Shown piece by piece: positions 29,700 to 40,299 of a stretch of DNA of 64,000 bases. The DNA is from Hyphomicrobium denitrificans 1NES1 (lineage in GTDB: Bacteria > Pseudomonadota > Alphaproteobacteria > Rhizobiales > Hyphomicrobiaceae): NCBI RefSeq assembly GCF_000230975.2, contig NC_021172.1:2232001-2296000 (forward strand), given 5' to 3'. The translations under genes and the position numbers were made by a program. Position 1 is the first letter of the stretch; each line of letters begins with the position of its first letter. The notes under the pieces were generated by a model that did no database searches, was not told the origin of the DNA, and saw nothing but the letters and a program-made list of their open reading frames with translations.

Positions 29700-29723
29700 A
29701 AAAAGGCCCGGCCGATGCCGAGC
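29700..29723 (-). terminator. Terminator of the L,D-transpeptidase gene
   Basis: On the minus strand AAGGCTCGGCATCGGCCGGGCCTT forms a stem of 9 bp with one mismatch, followed by TTTTTCGTT. It lies 27 bp past the stop codon. Confidence 0.75.
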
Positions 29724-29749
29724 CTTCCAAACCCTGACGACAGGATGGC

Positions 29750-30562
29750 TCAGTAGCCGCTGGCATAACCCGAGTATGCGCGTCGCCGCACCGGCCGATA
29801 GACATATTCGCCGTTCTTGCGACGATAAGCCTTCATCAGCTTGCCATCTACATAAACGTAGCCCTTGCGAGCTTTCTTGCGCGTAAAGCTTGGATCATAA
29901 GCAGAGTCATACCCGCTATCGCCCCAGAACCAGCTAGCCTGGCTGTCGGCGTATCTTGACTTGCGATCTTCATTGCGGCTGGCAATCTCGGCGCCGCCTC
30001 TCCAATTCGGGCGGCCGTGGATGCTGACACGTGTCCTGCCGAGGCCGTGCCGCTGCACGAGATTGTAAAAGGTCGCGGCATTCCCCGGTGCAAGTCGAAT
30101 GCAACCGTGCGAAGCTGGACTGCCGAGGTACTTCGTGTGATAGGTCCCATGCACGGCGACGCCGCCGTTGATGAATACGGCATTTGGCATCGGCGCCATA
30201 TCGTATTTGCGCGAATACCACATCTTTGCCGTCCACTGCGGACGGAAATTGCCTGTCGGCGTTGCGTACGCAGCAACACCGGACGATATAGGCCAGCTGT
30301 AGCGGGTCTCGCCGTCGACCTTGACCGTCATTTTCTGGCGCGTGAGATCGATCGAAGCCGTGAGCGTCGGCGGTAACGGCTTCGGCTTCACCGCAGGTTC
30401 AGCCGGGGCTTCCGATTTCGCCGCGCCTTGTTCCGCCGCCGGCGTAGCGGATGCGTCCATGGCGCCAACGGTCTTTTCGCTTGTTTCGACGTCCTGAGCT
30501 GCAACAGGAACGGCCGGCAAAACAGCGAATAGCAACGCTGCCAATATACGTGCACGCAACAT
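29750..30562 (-). CDS. L,D-transpeptidase (ErfK/YkuD family)
   Basis: 270 residues from the ATG at 30562 (GGGAGAG upstream). Signal peptide to about residue 24, a Pro/Ala-rich linker, then the YkuD domain with the catalytic HGTYHTKYLGSPASHGCIRL pattern (His and Cys). It crosslinks peptidoglycan stems (3-3 bonds) or anchors outer-membrane proteins. The C-terminal part is basic and Tyr-rich. Convergent with the EipA gene. Confidence 0.92.
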   Translation of the reverse strand: MLRARILAALLFAVLPAVPVAAQDVETSEKTVGAMDASATPAAEQGAAKSEAPAEPAVKPKPLPPTLTASIDLTRQKMTVKVDGETRYSWPISSGVAAYATPTGNFRPQWTAKMWYSRKYDMAPMPNAVFINGGVAVHGTYHTKYLGSPASHGCIRLAPGNAATFYNLVQRHGLGRTRVSIHGRPNWRGGAEIASRNEDRKSRYADSQASWFWGDSGYDSAYDPSFTRKKARKGYVYVDGKLMKAYRRKNGEYVYRPVRRRAYSGYASGY

Positions 30563-30823
30563 AACTCTCTCCCTACGCAATACGCGGAGCCCGCATATCT
30601 GTATCATAAGATGAAGGAAGCGAAATCGTTCGTGATATTGGGAATATTCTAAACCAGATCCTTACGAGCGACGCGTTGCGCATGCGTCTCTTAATTCGCT
30701 TATTCCGGAATGGCTTTGCGATCACTCGATACACAAAAACCACATTCATCAGCTGGAATTCGCTATTCGTTCATAAGCCGCAAACGGGCGAGCGCATGGC
30801 GGCCCTGTTCTTCCGATAAGAAT

Positions 30824-32551
30824 TCAGTTTCCGAACAAAAGATCAAAAATCGATTTGGGCTTGGCGTAGCGCCGCTGGCGAGAATCCCGAGATGACTGAG
30901 GGGCGCCAAACGGCGAATCCCAAGGCGCCAATCCCTGCCCGCCCTGTCCAGCATCATAACGCCTTTGTGCGCCTGCTCCGACTACAGCCACCGCAATGGG
31001 GCGGAGCTGGTATTCGTCGGTCACGCCGTCAACGCTCGCGACTTGCAGGTGATCGCCGTCCCACGTCCAGGTTGCCACGCGCGCGCCCTGCTTATTTGGC
31101 TGAATCGCGATAACCTTTGCAGCCGCAATGTCGACGATGGCCGCGAGTTCGGTATCTTCAGGACCGTTCTTGCCCGCAACACTACCGCCTGAGAAGCGCA
31201 GGATACCGTAGCTCGCGTAAGGCGGGGCCTTGACCTCCCATTCAAGAAGCTTCGGCAAACCCTCGCCGATCATTTCCAGCGGCACGCGAATCTGACCGTA
31301 GTCGTCGCTCACGGCAAAGTACGTCTTGCCGTGCAGAACGACATGCCACTTGGGAATATCGAGCGCCGGTTGCGGTTTGTCATCGCCATCATCAACCGGC
31401 GCTCCCAATCGTTTCAGAGCGTCGGCTGCGAATTGCCAGCTCGGCTTCAACTGCAGCACATGCCTCAGATCGGCGATCGCGGTATCGGCGTGGCCACTCG
31501 CCTCCGCAATCTCGCCGCGAGCCCATAGCGCCTCCGGAGAATTCGGATCGAGCTTGATCGCCGTTTCGACGTCCCTGGCGCCGATATCCGGCTGGTTGTT
31601 CTGCTTGTAGACGACAGCACGGAACGCATAGGCGACCGGAGAACGCGGATCGAGTTCAATGGCACGGTTCAAATCCGCATAAGCATCATCGGGGGCTTCC
31701 GCGAGGCTGTTGGCGAGGCCGCGGCCTTCGAATGCCGCGCTCGATTTTCCGTCGAGTTCAATTGCGTGAGAAAAGTCTTTGAGCGCAGACGCGGTATTTC
31801 CGTTCAGCAAATAAGCGTAACCGCGAACGACATAAAGTTCCGTGTTGTTCACATCAAAGGCGACGGCGCGGGACAAATCCTCGATAGCCTCATCCCGCTG
31901 GCCGATGGTCATGCGTGCCTCGGCGCGATTACGGTAGGCAGAAGCGAACCGCGCGTCGGCACTGACGGCACGCGAAAAATCGCGAATGGCGGCATGAGGT
32001 TTGTCGGTTGCCAGATATGCGAGGCCGCGGCCGGACAACGGCGGCGCGCTCGCCGGCATCAACTCTATCGATTTCGTGAAGTCGCGAATTGCAACATCCG
32101 GCTTTCCAAGCCTCATCTCGGCATTGGCGCGATTGGAATAGGCGGCTGCATACCCGGGCGCGAGCACGAGCGCACGGTCGAAATCCTTCATCGCTTCGTC
32201 AAGCTGGCCAACGGCAACAAGCAGGTTGCCGCGATTGTTGTAGGCGACGGGATACTCGGGAAACAGCTCGACGGCGCGATTGTAGTCTTCGAGTGCGAGC
32301 TTGGTTTGACCAAGGCGGGCACTGGCGACCGCGCGATCATTCAGGATCGTGGCTCGGCGGTCATTGGCGAGCCCCGTATCGCGCAGCGCTTCCGTGTAGG
32401 CCGCAACCGCCGTCGCAACGTCGCCGCGAACCATCTCGGCGGCGCCCTGCTCGGCGGCCGAAGGTTGCGGAACGCCTTCGGCGGCTATCGCTCCGCCTGC
32501 GGTGACAGCTGAAGCAACGAGTATCTGCGCGAGGCGTGTAGGCCGCAGCAT
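30824..32551 (-). CDS. Exported TPR-repeat protein
   Basis: 575 residues. Signal peptide (cut near AIAAE), then about nine TPR units between residues 38 and 350 (for example VAYNNRGNLLVAVGQLDEAM, AAYSNRANAEMRLGKPDVAI), then a non-repeat C-terminal domain of about 180 residues with HVVLHGKTYFAVSDDYGQIR. TPR arrays mediate protein contacts; the partner is unknown. Likely periplasmic. Divergent from the thioesterase gene. Confidence 0.9.
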   Translation of the reverse strand: MLRPTRLAQILVASAVTAGGAIAAEGVPQPSAAEQGAAEMVRGDVATAVAAYTEALRDTGLANDRRATILNDRAVASARLGQTKLALEDYNRAVELFPEYPVAYNNRGNLLVAVGQLDEAMKDFDRALVLAPGYAAAYSNRANAEMRLGKPDVAIRDFTKSIELMPASAPPLSGRGLAYLATDKPHAAIRDFSRAVSADARFASAYRNRAEARMTIGQRDEAIEDLSRAVAFDVNNTELYVVRGYAYLLNGNTASALKDFSHAIELDGKSSAAFEGRGLANSLAEAPDDAYADLNRAIELDPRSPVAYAFRAVVYKQNNQPDIGARDVETAIKLDPNSPEALWARGEIAEASGHADTAIADLRHVLQLKPSWQFAADALKRLGAPVDDGDDKPQPALDIPKWHVVLHGKTYFAVSDDYGQIRVPLEMIGEGLPKLLEWEVKAPPYASYGILRFSGGSVAGKNGPEDTELAAIVDIAAAKVIAIQPNKQGARVATWTWDGDHLQVASVDGVTDEYQLRPIAVAVVGAGAQRRYDAGQGGQGLAPWDSPFGAPQSSRDSRQRRYAKPKSIFDLLFGN

Positions 32552-32723
32552 TCCTGTCGTTCACCTTTCCTGCCCGGACATCAATCGATTCGCCGTAACG
32601 TCTTCTTAAAATGCCATTATGGCCCGGCAAGGAGCAATCGCGAACAGCCCGCGGCAGTCGGCCCATTTGACTATAGGTAGGGCGGGCATGACGCTGCAAG
32701 TTCTCGTTTCGGAGACCGTTCTG

Positions 32724-33278
32724 ATGAACCTCTGGGTGAGGCTTTTGTGGCTCCTGCTGACGGCGCAACGGCGTGGGCTTCTGAGCCTGCCCCGCGAGTC
32801 GTCCATGCTGAATTTTCGCGTGTGGCCGCACGATCTCGATCTTTCGCTTCACATGAACAACGGCCGCTATCTCACGCTGATGGACCTCGGGCGTCTTGAC
32901 ATCATGGTCAGGTCGGGTCTCTGGCGCGAGGTGCTGCGCCATAAATGGACGCCGATTGCGAGCGCCATCACGATTCGCTTCCAGCGTGAGCTGCGTCTAT
33001 TCCAGAAATTCCGGCTCGACACCAAGCTGCTCTGCTGGGACGCGAGCCTTGTTGTGATGGAGCAGATCTTCATCGTCGACGGAGGACCGCGCGACGGTCA
33101 GGTCGCTGCACGGGCTCTGTTCAAGGGCGGGCTTTACGATCGCAAGGAACGAAAATTCATCGAGATCGCGCGGCTGATGGCGCTTCTTGGCGTCTTAGAG
33201 ACGAGCCCACCCGCGACCACCGAAGTCGAGGCGTTCCTGCATGCCGACGATCAGTTGAAGCAAACCGGGCGTGTTTAG
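32724..33278 (+). CDS. Thioesterase-family protein (THEM6/4HBT-like)
   Basis: 184 residues from the ATG at 32724 (GGAG nine nt upstream); ATG codons at 32688 and 32619 are alternatives. A hydrophobic N-terminal helix (LWVRLLWLLLTA) precedes a hot-dog domain with DLDLSLHMNNGRYLTLMDLG, the 4-hydroxybenzoyl-CoA thioesterase-like signature, and ITIRFQRELRLFQKF. Substrate unknown. Its 3' end overlaps the convergent NAD(P)HX gene by 4 bp. Confidence 0.85.
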   Translation: MNLWVRLLWLLLTAQRRGLLSLPRESSMLNFRVWPHDLDLSLHMNNGRYLTLMDLGRLDIMVRSGLWREVLRHKWTPIASAITIRFQRELRLFQKFRLDTKLLCWDASLVVMEQIFIVDGGPRDGQVAARALFKGGLYDRKERKFIEIARLMALLGVLETSPPATTEVEAFLHADDQLKQTGRV

Positions 33279-34837
33279 TGCTGCGCCCGGCTGTGAAGAT
33301 CGGCGAGAATGCGCGGCAGCATTTCGGGCAAGTCCTCGGCGATCAGACCAATGCCGAACTGGCTGGCGCATTCGCCATGCAGCCAAACCGCTGCGCACGC
33401 GGCTTCGAAAGCCGGCATGCGCTGTGCCAGAAGACCGAGGACGAAGCCAGCAAGCACGTCGCCCGATCCGGCCGTTGCGAGCCAAGGGGGAGCATTGGCG
33501 TTGATCGCCGCGCGGCCGCCCGGTTCAGCTATCACCGTGTCGGTGCCTTTGAGGATTACGATCGCACCGGATTGCTCGGCGGCGTGCCGTGCACGGTCAA
33601 GTTTCGAGCCTTCCACCGCACCGAAGAGGCGCTTGAACTCTCCGTCATGCGGCGTCATCACGACCGGGGCGGCGCGACCCTTTATAGCTGTAAACAATGC
33701 GGCGGGGCTTATTTCGCTTTGGCCGTTTCGGGCCAGGAAGCCCATTCCGGCTTCCGAACGGGCAGGATTTTTATTGCCGTCGGCAAACGATGTCAGCGCA
33801 TCGGCGTCGAGCACGACGGCCGCCTGCGATTTCAATATCGAGAGCACGTCTTCGGCGGTTTCGGGGCCGACCGATGCTCCAGGGCCGATGAGCACCGCAT
33901 TCCTGCGAACATCCTGGAGGAACTCAGCGAGCGCTCCGCTGCCCTGAACACTTCGGACCATGATGGCCGTGACATGCGCGGCATTGACAGCCGTCGACGC
34001 AGCGCTTCCGACCATCGTCACAAGTCCGGCACCGACGCGCAGCGCCCCACGTGCACCAAGTCGCGTCGCGCCCGTCTGTTGCGGCGGTCCCGAGACGACG
34101 ATGGCATGGCCACGATCGTACTTGTGTCCCCCATCCCGCGGCCAGGGATATGACCGGAGCCAGAGAGAGGTTAGATTTTCGTGGACGGCAGGCTTCAGTG
34201 TCTGAAGCACGGACTCGGGAATACCGATCGGTACGACGATTACCTCGCCGCAAAGATCGCGCCCGGGCATCAACAGATGGCCCGGCTTCTTGCGGAAAAA
34301 CGTGACAGTCTTGCACGCCCGAATAACCGGCCCGGCGCTTTCGCCCGTCGTTCCATTCAATCCGCTCGGAACATCGACGGCGATAACCGGAAGGCCGCTC
34401 GCGTTCACGGCGTCAACCAATTCGGCAGCGGCACCGTCAAGCGGGCGTGACAGTCCGGCGCCGAACAGCGCATCGATCACGACATTCATGCTCTGCAGCG
34501 CGTCCGGCGTCGCGGGGCGGATCGGCAGCGGCCAGCGGCGCGCCATCTCCGCCGCATCGCCTTTCAACGCTGCGCGCTCGCCAAGAAGAAAGAGGCGGAC
34601 GTCGAAGCCTCGATCGCGCAAATGCCGGGCCGCAACGAAACCGTCGCCGCCGTTGTTACCAGGTCCGCAGAGGACGGCGATCCGAGCGCTCGGTCGGGCC
34701 AGATCGGCGGCAAGCTTCAGCGCCGCCTCGGCGACAGCGCGGCCCGCATTCTCCATCAGATCGAGGCTCGGGACGCTTCCTGCCGCGGCCAGGCGGTCGG
34801 CTTCAGCCATCTCCGAGGTCGACAAAAGCTCGTTCAT
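33275..34837 (-). CDS. nnr: Bifunctional NAD(P)HX epimerase/dehydratase
   Basis: 520 residues. The N-terminal YjeF_N domain (about 1-215) epimerises hydrated NAD(P)H: DLMENAGRAVAEA, LCGPGNNGGDGFVAARHL. The C-terminal domain (about 225-515) is the ADP-dependent dehydratase: GGHKYDRGHAIVVSGP, VMTPHDGEFKRLFG, WLATAGSGDVLAGFVLGLLA with the ATP-binding Gly-rich loop. It repairs damaged nicotinamide cofactors. In alphaproteobacteria it often sits next to glnB, as here. Confidence 0.96.
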   Translation of the reverse strand: MNELLSTSEMAEADRLAAAGSVPSLDLMENAGRAVAEAALKLAADLARPSARIAVLCGPGNNGGDGFVAARHLRDRGFDVRLFLLGERAALKGDAAEMARRWPLPIRPATPDALQSMNVVIDALFGAGLSRPLDGAAAELVDAVNASGLPVIAVDVPSGLNGTTGESAGPVIRACKTVTFFRKKPGHLLMPGRDLCGEVIVVPIGIPESVLQTLKPAVHENLTSLWLRSYPWPRDGGHKYDRGHAIVVSGPPQQTGATRLGARGALRVGAGLVTMVGSAASTAVNAAHVTAIMVRSVQGSGALAEFLQDVRRNAVLIGPGASVGPETAEDVLSILKSQAAVVLDADALTSFADGNKNPARSEAGMGFLARNGQSEISPAALFTAIKGRAAPVVMTPHDGEFKRLFGAVEGSKLDRARHAAEQSGAIVILKGTDTVIAEPGGRAAINANAPPWLATAGSGDVLAGFVLGLLAQRMPAFEAACAAVWLHGECASQFGIGLIAEDLPEMLPRILADLHSRAQH

Positions 34838-34969
34838 GCAGCGACCTCGATCCCGATTGCACTCCTGTCTTGCCTGCGCTCCATCACTTGCCGCCTGAAA
34901 TTCAAGCAGACAGCACTTTTTTTAGGCGTATAAGACGAACGTGGCTTGACCTCAGCTCTGAACAGATGA

Positions 34970-35434
<465 letters not shown>

Positions 35435-35523
35435 AACCGAACGAGCAATACCCGATTTGAAGAGATCAATCGGCCAATTCGGCTCGCGCGAGCTGTAACG
35501 CATTACGAGACAGGGGAGTGTCT

Positions 35524-36933
35524 ATGAAGAACGCAAGTGACGTCCTTAAATTCATCAAGGACAAGGAAGCCAAGTTCGTGGATTTCAGGTTCACGGACAC
35601 TAAAGGCAAAATGCAGCACGTGACTGCGGACGTCAGTTGCATTGACGACAGCGTGTTCAGCGACGGCTATGCCTTCGACGGCTCGTCGATCGCAGGTTGG
35701 AAGTCGATCGAAGCGTCCGACATGACGTTGATGCCCGATCCGACCTCGGCACACGTCGACCCATTCTTCGCGCAGACGACGGTTGCGCTCTTCTGTGACG
35801 TTCTCGAGCCTTCGACGGGCCAGCCCTATGAACGCGACCCGCGCTCGATCGCCAAGAAGGCGGAGGCCTACATGATGTCGCTCGGCCTCGGCGACAAAGT
35901 CTACTTCGGCCCGGAAGCCGAGTTCTTCATCTTCGACGACGTCAGATTTTCGACCGACATGTACTCGGTCGGGTTCAAGGTCGACTCGAGCGAGCTGCCG
36001 ACAAATTCGTCAGCCGATATCGAGATGGGCAACCTCGGCCACCGTCCGCGCGTCAAGGGCGGCTATTTCCCGGTTCCGCCGATCGACAGCTGCCAGGACA
36101 TCCGCTCCGAGATGCTCTCTGTGATGTCGGAGATGGGCGTTGCCGTCGAAAAGCACCACCACGAAGTCGCTGCCGCCCAGCACGAACTCGGCGTCAAATT
36201 CGGCCCGATGATCACGATGGCCGACCATATGCAGATCTACAAATACGTCGTGCACAACGTGTCTCAGGCCTACGGCAAAACGGCGACGTTCATGCCGAAG
36301 CCGATATTCGGCGACAACGGATCGGGTATGCACGTCCACCAGTCGATCTGGAAGGGCGGACAGCCGATGTTCGCCGGCGACAAGTATGCCGACCTCTCGC
36401 AGATGTGCCTCTACTACATCGGCGGCATCCTGAAACACGCCAAGGCCATCAACGCCTTCACGAACCCGCTGACGAACTCCTACAAGCGTCTCGTCCCCGG
36501 TTATGAAGCGCCGGTGCTGCTCGCCTATTCGGCGCGCAATCGTTCGGCATCGTGCCGCATCCCGCACGTTTCGAACCCGAAGGCGAAGCGCATCGAAGTT
36601 CGCTTCCCGGATCCGGGTGCCAACCCCTACTTCGCATTTACCGCGATGCTGATGGCGGGCCTCGACGGCATCCAGAACAAGATCGATCCGGGTCCCGCCA
36701 TGGACAAGAACCTCTACGATCTGCCGCCGGCGGAACTCGCTAAGATCCCGACCGTTGCCGCATCGCTGCGCGAAGCACTCGACAGCCTCGATAAGGATCG
36801 CGATTTCCTCAAGGCGGGCGGCGTCATGAACGACGACATGATCGACGCGTACATCGCGCTGCGTATGGAAGAGAACATGCGCTACGAGATGACGCCACAT
36901 CCGGTCGAGTACGACATGTACTATTCGGTCTGA
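35524..36933 (+). CDS. glnA: Glutamine synthetase type I
   Basis: 469 residues. ATP-dependent synthesis of glutamine from glutamate and ammonia, dodecameric. Motifs: [17 protein letters not shown], metal-site [34 protein letters not shown], and the adenylylation loop NLYDLPPAE with Tyr near 397. ATG at 35524 follows AGGGGAG; a GTG at 35518 adds two residues. Control through the upstream sigma-54 promoter and by GlnE/P-II is expected. Confidence 0.98.
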   Translation: MKNASDVLKFIKDKEAKFVDFRFTDTKGKMQHVTADVSCIDDSVFSDGYAFDGSSIAGWKSIEASDMTLMPDPTSAHVDPFFAQTTVALFCDVLEPSTGQPYERDPRSIAKKAEAYMMSLGLGDKVYFGPEAEFFIFDDVRFSTDMYSVGFKVDSSELPTNSSADIEMGNLGHRPRVKGGYFPVPPIDSCQDIRSEMLSVMSEMGVAVEKHHHEVAAAQHELGVKFGPMITMADHMQIYKYVVHNVSQAYGKTATFMPKPIFGDNGSGMHVHQSIWKGGQPMFAGDKYADLSQMCLYYIGGILKHAKAINAFTNPLTNSYKRLVPGYEAPVLLAYSARNRSASCRIPHVSNPKAKRIEVRFPDPGANPYFAFTAMLMAGLDGIQNKIDPGPAMDKNLYDLPPAELAKIPTVAASLREALDSLDKDRDFLKAGGVMNDDMIDAYIALRMEENMRYEMTPHPVEYDMYYSV

Positions 36934-36961
36934 GGCGACCAACGGTCAGGCACTACTTCAA

Positions 36962-36988
36962 GGGCGGTCGCAGTGGCCGCCCTTTTTT
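36962..36988 (+). terminator. Terminator of glnBA
   Basis: Stem GGGCGG / CCGCCC (36962-36967, 36977-36982) followed by six T, 29 nt after the glnA stop. Confidence 0.88.
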
Positions 36989-37004
36989 CATTGGCGCAGG
37001 AGCA

Positions 37005-37310
37005 TCAGTAGTAGAGCAGCACGCCGGCGCAGATCGCAATCAGGGCGTAATAGAAAAACTGGCGCTCGCGGACGAGAAACCAGGTCACAACGCGGCGCGG
37101 AATATCTGCCCAGTTGTAACGACCGAGCGAGCCGAGCATCAGGCCAAAAACCAGCCCCAGCATCACCGAATTGAATTGCAGGCCCTCTGTCAGGTTTTTC
37201 ACGCTATCGGGAGCGTGACCCGAAACCCAGGGCAATACGGCGATGAGGACCGCGGCCGTCATCGCGCCGAAGGCCAGCACCGAGAAAAACGACAGGACCG
37301 CTCGCATCAT
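37005..37310 (-). CDS. Small membrane protein, unknown
   Basis: About 101 residues from the ATG at 37310 (AAGG eight nt upstream). Three hydrophobic stretches: an N-terminal one (VLSFFSVLAFGAMTAAVLIA), a second near MLGLVFGLMLGSLG and a C-terminal one (FYYALIAICAGVLLYY). Not recognised. Convergent with glnA. Confidence 0.7.
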   Translation of the reverse strand: MMRAVLSFFSVLAFGAMTAAVLIAVLPWVSGHAPDSVKNLTEGLQFNSVMLGLVFGLMLGSLGRYNWADIPRRVVTWFLVRERQFFYYALIAICAGVLLYY

Positions 37311-37398
37311 GACACATACCTTGCGTCGGGTTGAGCCGATGCGCGACATCGGCGCCGTTTCGACCTTCGCAAGCTAACGCGCTGGCGCAAACAATCTG

Positions 37399-38583
37399 TT
37401 AACCACGTCCGGCCTGACACCGTTCGCGCTTTTCCAGGACGATGACAGCTATGGTGCAGATGACCATCAGACCGGTCATGATCGCGACGAACCCGATCAC
37501 AGGCGATATGGTCATCGCGACGCCTGCAGCGAACGGACCGATGATCGAGCCAGCCTGATACATGACAAGAAAGGCAGCGTTGGCGGCAGCAAGGTCCGCG
37601 GGGCGAATGCGCTCACCGATGACCGCAAGACCGAGCGTGTAGAAACCCAGGATGACGCCGCCAAGGAGAAACGCGAGAACACTTGCGGCGCTCGGGACTG
37701 TCAGTGCAACCGGCATCATCATCACAAGAGCGATGAAGGCCACGGCGACGGCGATCGTCAGGGCAAATCGCGAGACCTTGTCGGAGAGCCAGCCAATCGG
37801 GAATTGAAGCATAATTCCGCCGGCCGTCATCGTGCTCAAGAGGTTCAGCGCTTCGTCCTGCGAAAGCCCTGCGGAAAGCGCGACATTCGGAATGAGCGAC
37901 AGATTGCTGATTTCGGCGAACCCTCCGATGAAGGCTGCCGCCATCGCGGCGGGCGCGAGCCCGAAGGTCGATGCCAGATCGCGCGATCCATCATGGCAGA
38001 ACTCAGGGGCGAGTTGGCGCGCAAGCAAGATCGGCAGGCTCGCCACCGCCGACCCAACTGTCCCCACGATAAACGGCCATGGCCCAACCAATCCAAGAGT
38101 CTGGAGGACGAACGGCCCGATGGCGAAGCCCGAGAAGAACACGATCGCATAGACGGCGATGACGCGACCGCGCGTCGCCTCCTTGGAAACCGAATTGATC
38201 CATGTCTCTCCCGCAAGCCACGGGAGCGCAAAGCCGACGCTCATCAGCAATCGGATAACCAACCAAGCCCAGGGCGACTGAAATGCGTAGAGCGCCATAA
38301 ATCCGGCTGCGCCCACGAGGCATCCAAATGCGATGGCGGTGACCGGGCCGAGCCTCGTGACGACGCGCGGCAATATCGGAAGCACCAGCAGCACGGCGAT
38401 CGCCGGGACCGAACCTGCGAGTCCGATCATCCATTTGGGCTGGCTCCAGGCTTCGAATGTCAGCGCCGTCAACGGGAAACCGATGCCGAATGAAAGGCCG
38501 ACGCCAAACGCCGTTGCAGTGACTGCTGCAAGGCTCAGGAGACGCTGGCGGGATGTCAGGCCAAGCTCGTTGGTGAGTGTCAT
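37399..38583 (-). CDS. MFS transporter
   Basis: 394 residues, twelve helices; organisation and WMIGLAGSVPAIAVLLVLPI resemble the YcaD/sugar-efflux-like MFS group. Motif A-like GWLSDKVSRFAL follows helix 8. AAGGGAAG precedes the ATG. Substrate unknown. Neighbouring genes give no hint. Confidence 0.88.
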   Translation of the reverse strand: MTLTNELGLTSRQRLLSLAAVTATAFGVGLSFGIGFPLTALTFEAWSQPKWMIGLAGSVPAIAVLLVLPILPRVVTRLGPVTAIAFGCLVGAAGFMALYAFQSPWAWLVIRLLMSVGFALPWLAGETWINSVSKEATRGRVIAVYAIVFFSGFAIGPFVLQTLGLVGPWPFIVGTVGSAVASLPILLARQLAPEFCHDGSRDLASTFGLAPAAMAAAFIGGFAEISNLSLIPNVALSAGLSQDEALNLLSTMTAGGIMLQFPIGWLSDKVSRFALTIAVAVAFIALVMMMPVALTVPSAASVLAFLLGGVILGFYTLGLAVIGERIRPADLAAANAAFLVMYQAGSIIGPFAAGVAMTISPVIGFVAIMTGLMVICTIAVIVLEKRERCQAGRG

Positions 38584-38653
38584 CCGCTTCCCTTAGCGGT
38601 CCAGAAGCGAACTGTCTCTATTGCCAAAGGTCACCATGGGTGTCGTGCGACCG

Positions 38654-39766
38654 CTATGACAACCGGCGCGCGTCCTCGATCGCTGCGGACAGGGCATTAG
38701 CAAAGAAGGATAAGTCTTTCTCGCGGCCGCACGAAACCCGAATGCAATGATCGATGCCCTTGGCGACCGGTTTACGAACGAAAACGTCGCGTTCGAGGAG
38801 CCCCTTCAGCACGCCCTCGGCGAAGGCGCCGTCGCGGCCACAGTCGATTGCGACGAAGTTTGCACCGGATGGGAGCGAGGAAAGGCCGTGTTCCGATGCA
38901 ATAGCAGCGATGTGATCGCGCGCGGAAGCAATCGAGCCGACGGCGTTACGCAGATATTCCTGGTCGAGGAGCGCGGCCAGCGCGCCGATTTGCCCGACGC
39001 GGTTGATGCCATAATGATTGCGGACCTTGTCGAAGGCTTCGATCACGCTTTTTTCACCGATGGCGTAGCCGATGCGGGCACCAGCCAGCCCGTATGCCTT
39101 CGAAAACGTCCGATAGTGCACGACCTGCGGATTCGCAACGTCGATCGGCGGCGCTGTTCCCGGCGGCGCGGTGTCGACGTAGGCTTCGTCTAGGATCAAA
39201 AGAGTTTCGGACGGGAGCGCGCCGATGAAACTCTTCAGATCATCTGCCGACCACCAGCTCCCTATCGGATTGTTCGGGTTGGAGACGTAAAGCAGGCGGG
39301 CCGACTTGGCCTTCGCAGCTTCGATGAGGCGCGGAACGTCCTCGCGCATATCCTGCATCGGGATGAGATTGAGCGTCCCGCCGTGAGCACGGACATGGAA
39401 ATTGAATGTCGGGTAAGCGCCGTCGGTCGTCACGACATGTGCGCCCGGCGTCAAAAACAGCGTGCACGTTAAACCGAGCAGCCCGTCAATGCCTTCACCG
39501 ACCACTACGTTCTCGATTGCAATGCCGTGATGCGCCGCAATTGCCGCGCGCAGCTCGAAATTCTCGGGGTCGGAATACTTCCAGTTTTCGCCGGATGCCT
39601 CGCGCATCGCCGCGACAGCTTTCGGAGATGGCCCGAAGACGCTCTCGTTGGCGCCGAGCCGGGCGACAAAGGGCCGTCCGCGGGCGCGCTCCAGCGCCTC
39701 GGGCCCGACAAAGGGCACAAGCTTCGGTAGCGACGCGATGGTTGGCGTGAAAGGCGGGCGAGCCAT
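38654..39766 (-). CDS. PLP-dependent aminotransferase, HisC-like
   Basis: 370 residues from the ATG at 39766; the frame extends upstream but without family sequence. Fold type I aminotransferase with YVSNPNNPIGSWW, LILDEAYVDTAPPG (Asp and Tyr at the cofactor), and the PLP-lysine in YRTFSKAYGLAGARIGYAIG. It resembles histidinol-phosphate or aromatic/arogenate aminotransferases; whether it serves histidine synthesis here is uncertain because no his genes adjoin. Confidence 0.9.
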   Translation of the reverse strand: MARPPFTPTIASLPKLVPFVGPEALERARGRPFVARLGANESVFGPSPKAVAAMREASGENWKYSDPENFELRAAIAAHHGIAIENVVVGEGIDGLLGLTCTLFLTPGAHVVTTDGAYPTFNFHVRAHGGTLNLIPMQDMREDVPRLIEAAKAKSARLLYVSNPNNPIGSWWSADDLKSFIGALPSETLLILDEAYVDTAPPGTAPPIDVANPQVVHYRTFSKAYGLAGARIGYAIGEKSVIEAFDKVRNHYGINRVGQIGALAALLDQEYLRNAVGSIASARDHIAAIASEHGLSSLPSGANFVAIDCGRDGAFAEGVLKGLLERDVFVRKPVAKGIDHCIRVSCGREKDLSFFANALSAAIEDARRLS

Positions 39767-39786
39767 TGCTTCTATGCTGGTTGATT

Positions 39787-40224
39787 TCAGAGGAGGCCGA
39801 GATCGGCGAGCTTCTTTCGCATCTCGGCCGGCATGACCGCAACCTGGTCTCGTTTTCCGATTTTGAGGTCCGGCGGCGCATCGTCCCCATCGAGATAGCG
39901 CCAGCCCTGGAACGCACGACGCGGTGTCGGGCGGACCGGAATGAGCGGCGGCGCCAGCACGAGGTGACAGCATGGGGTGCCGTCCTCCCGCGTGCCGTCA
40001 TCGAGACTGACGAGCTTCTGGCGGACGAGGATGGTTCCGCGGATCACCCAGTAGAGCGAGCCGCCGTCGAGCAACTCGTCGCGCCTTTTCGGGAACTGAT
40101 ACGTCGGATGATAGACGCAGGCTTTGCCATCGCGCGTCTTGCACTGACGATTCTCCCGCTGCCATGCCGCGAGGTCTTCAATCGAGGTGGCGCCAACGCA
40201 GAGCTTGACGAGATGCAGGGTCAT
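39787..40224 (-). CDS. DUF1489 family protein
   Basis: 145 residues from the ATG at 40224 (MTLHLVKLCVGATSIEDLAAW). The pattern YHPTYQFPKRRDELLDGGSL, YWVIRGTILVRQ and FQGWRYLDGDDAPPDL is that of DUF1489, which is confined to alphaproteobacteria and lacks a known function. It lies 20 bp upstream of the aminotransferase gene in the same direction, so they may be cotranscribed. Confidence 0.9.
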   Translation of the reverse strand: MTLHLVKLCVGATSIEDLAAWQRENRQCKTRDGKACVYHPTYQFPKRRDELLDGGSLYWVIRGTILVRQKLVSLDDGTREDGTPCCHLVLAPPLIPVRPTPRRAFQGWRYLDGDDAPPDLKIGKRDQVAVMPAEMRKKLADLGLL

Positions 40225-40299
40225 GCCAGTAGTTGTGCTCCCGCGATGGTCAAAGGGCAACTCGCCCATCCACAAGCTTATCAGGGCTTCGGCCCGTGC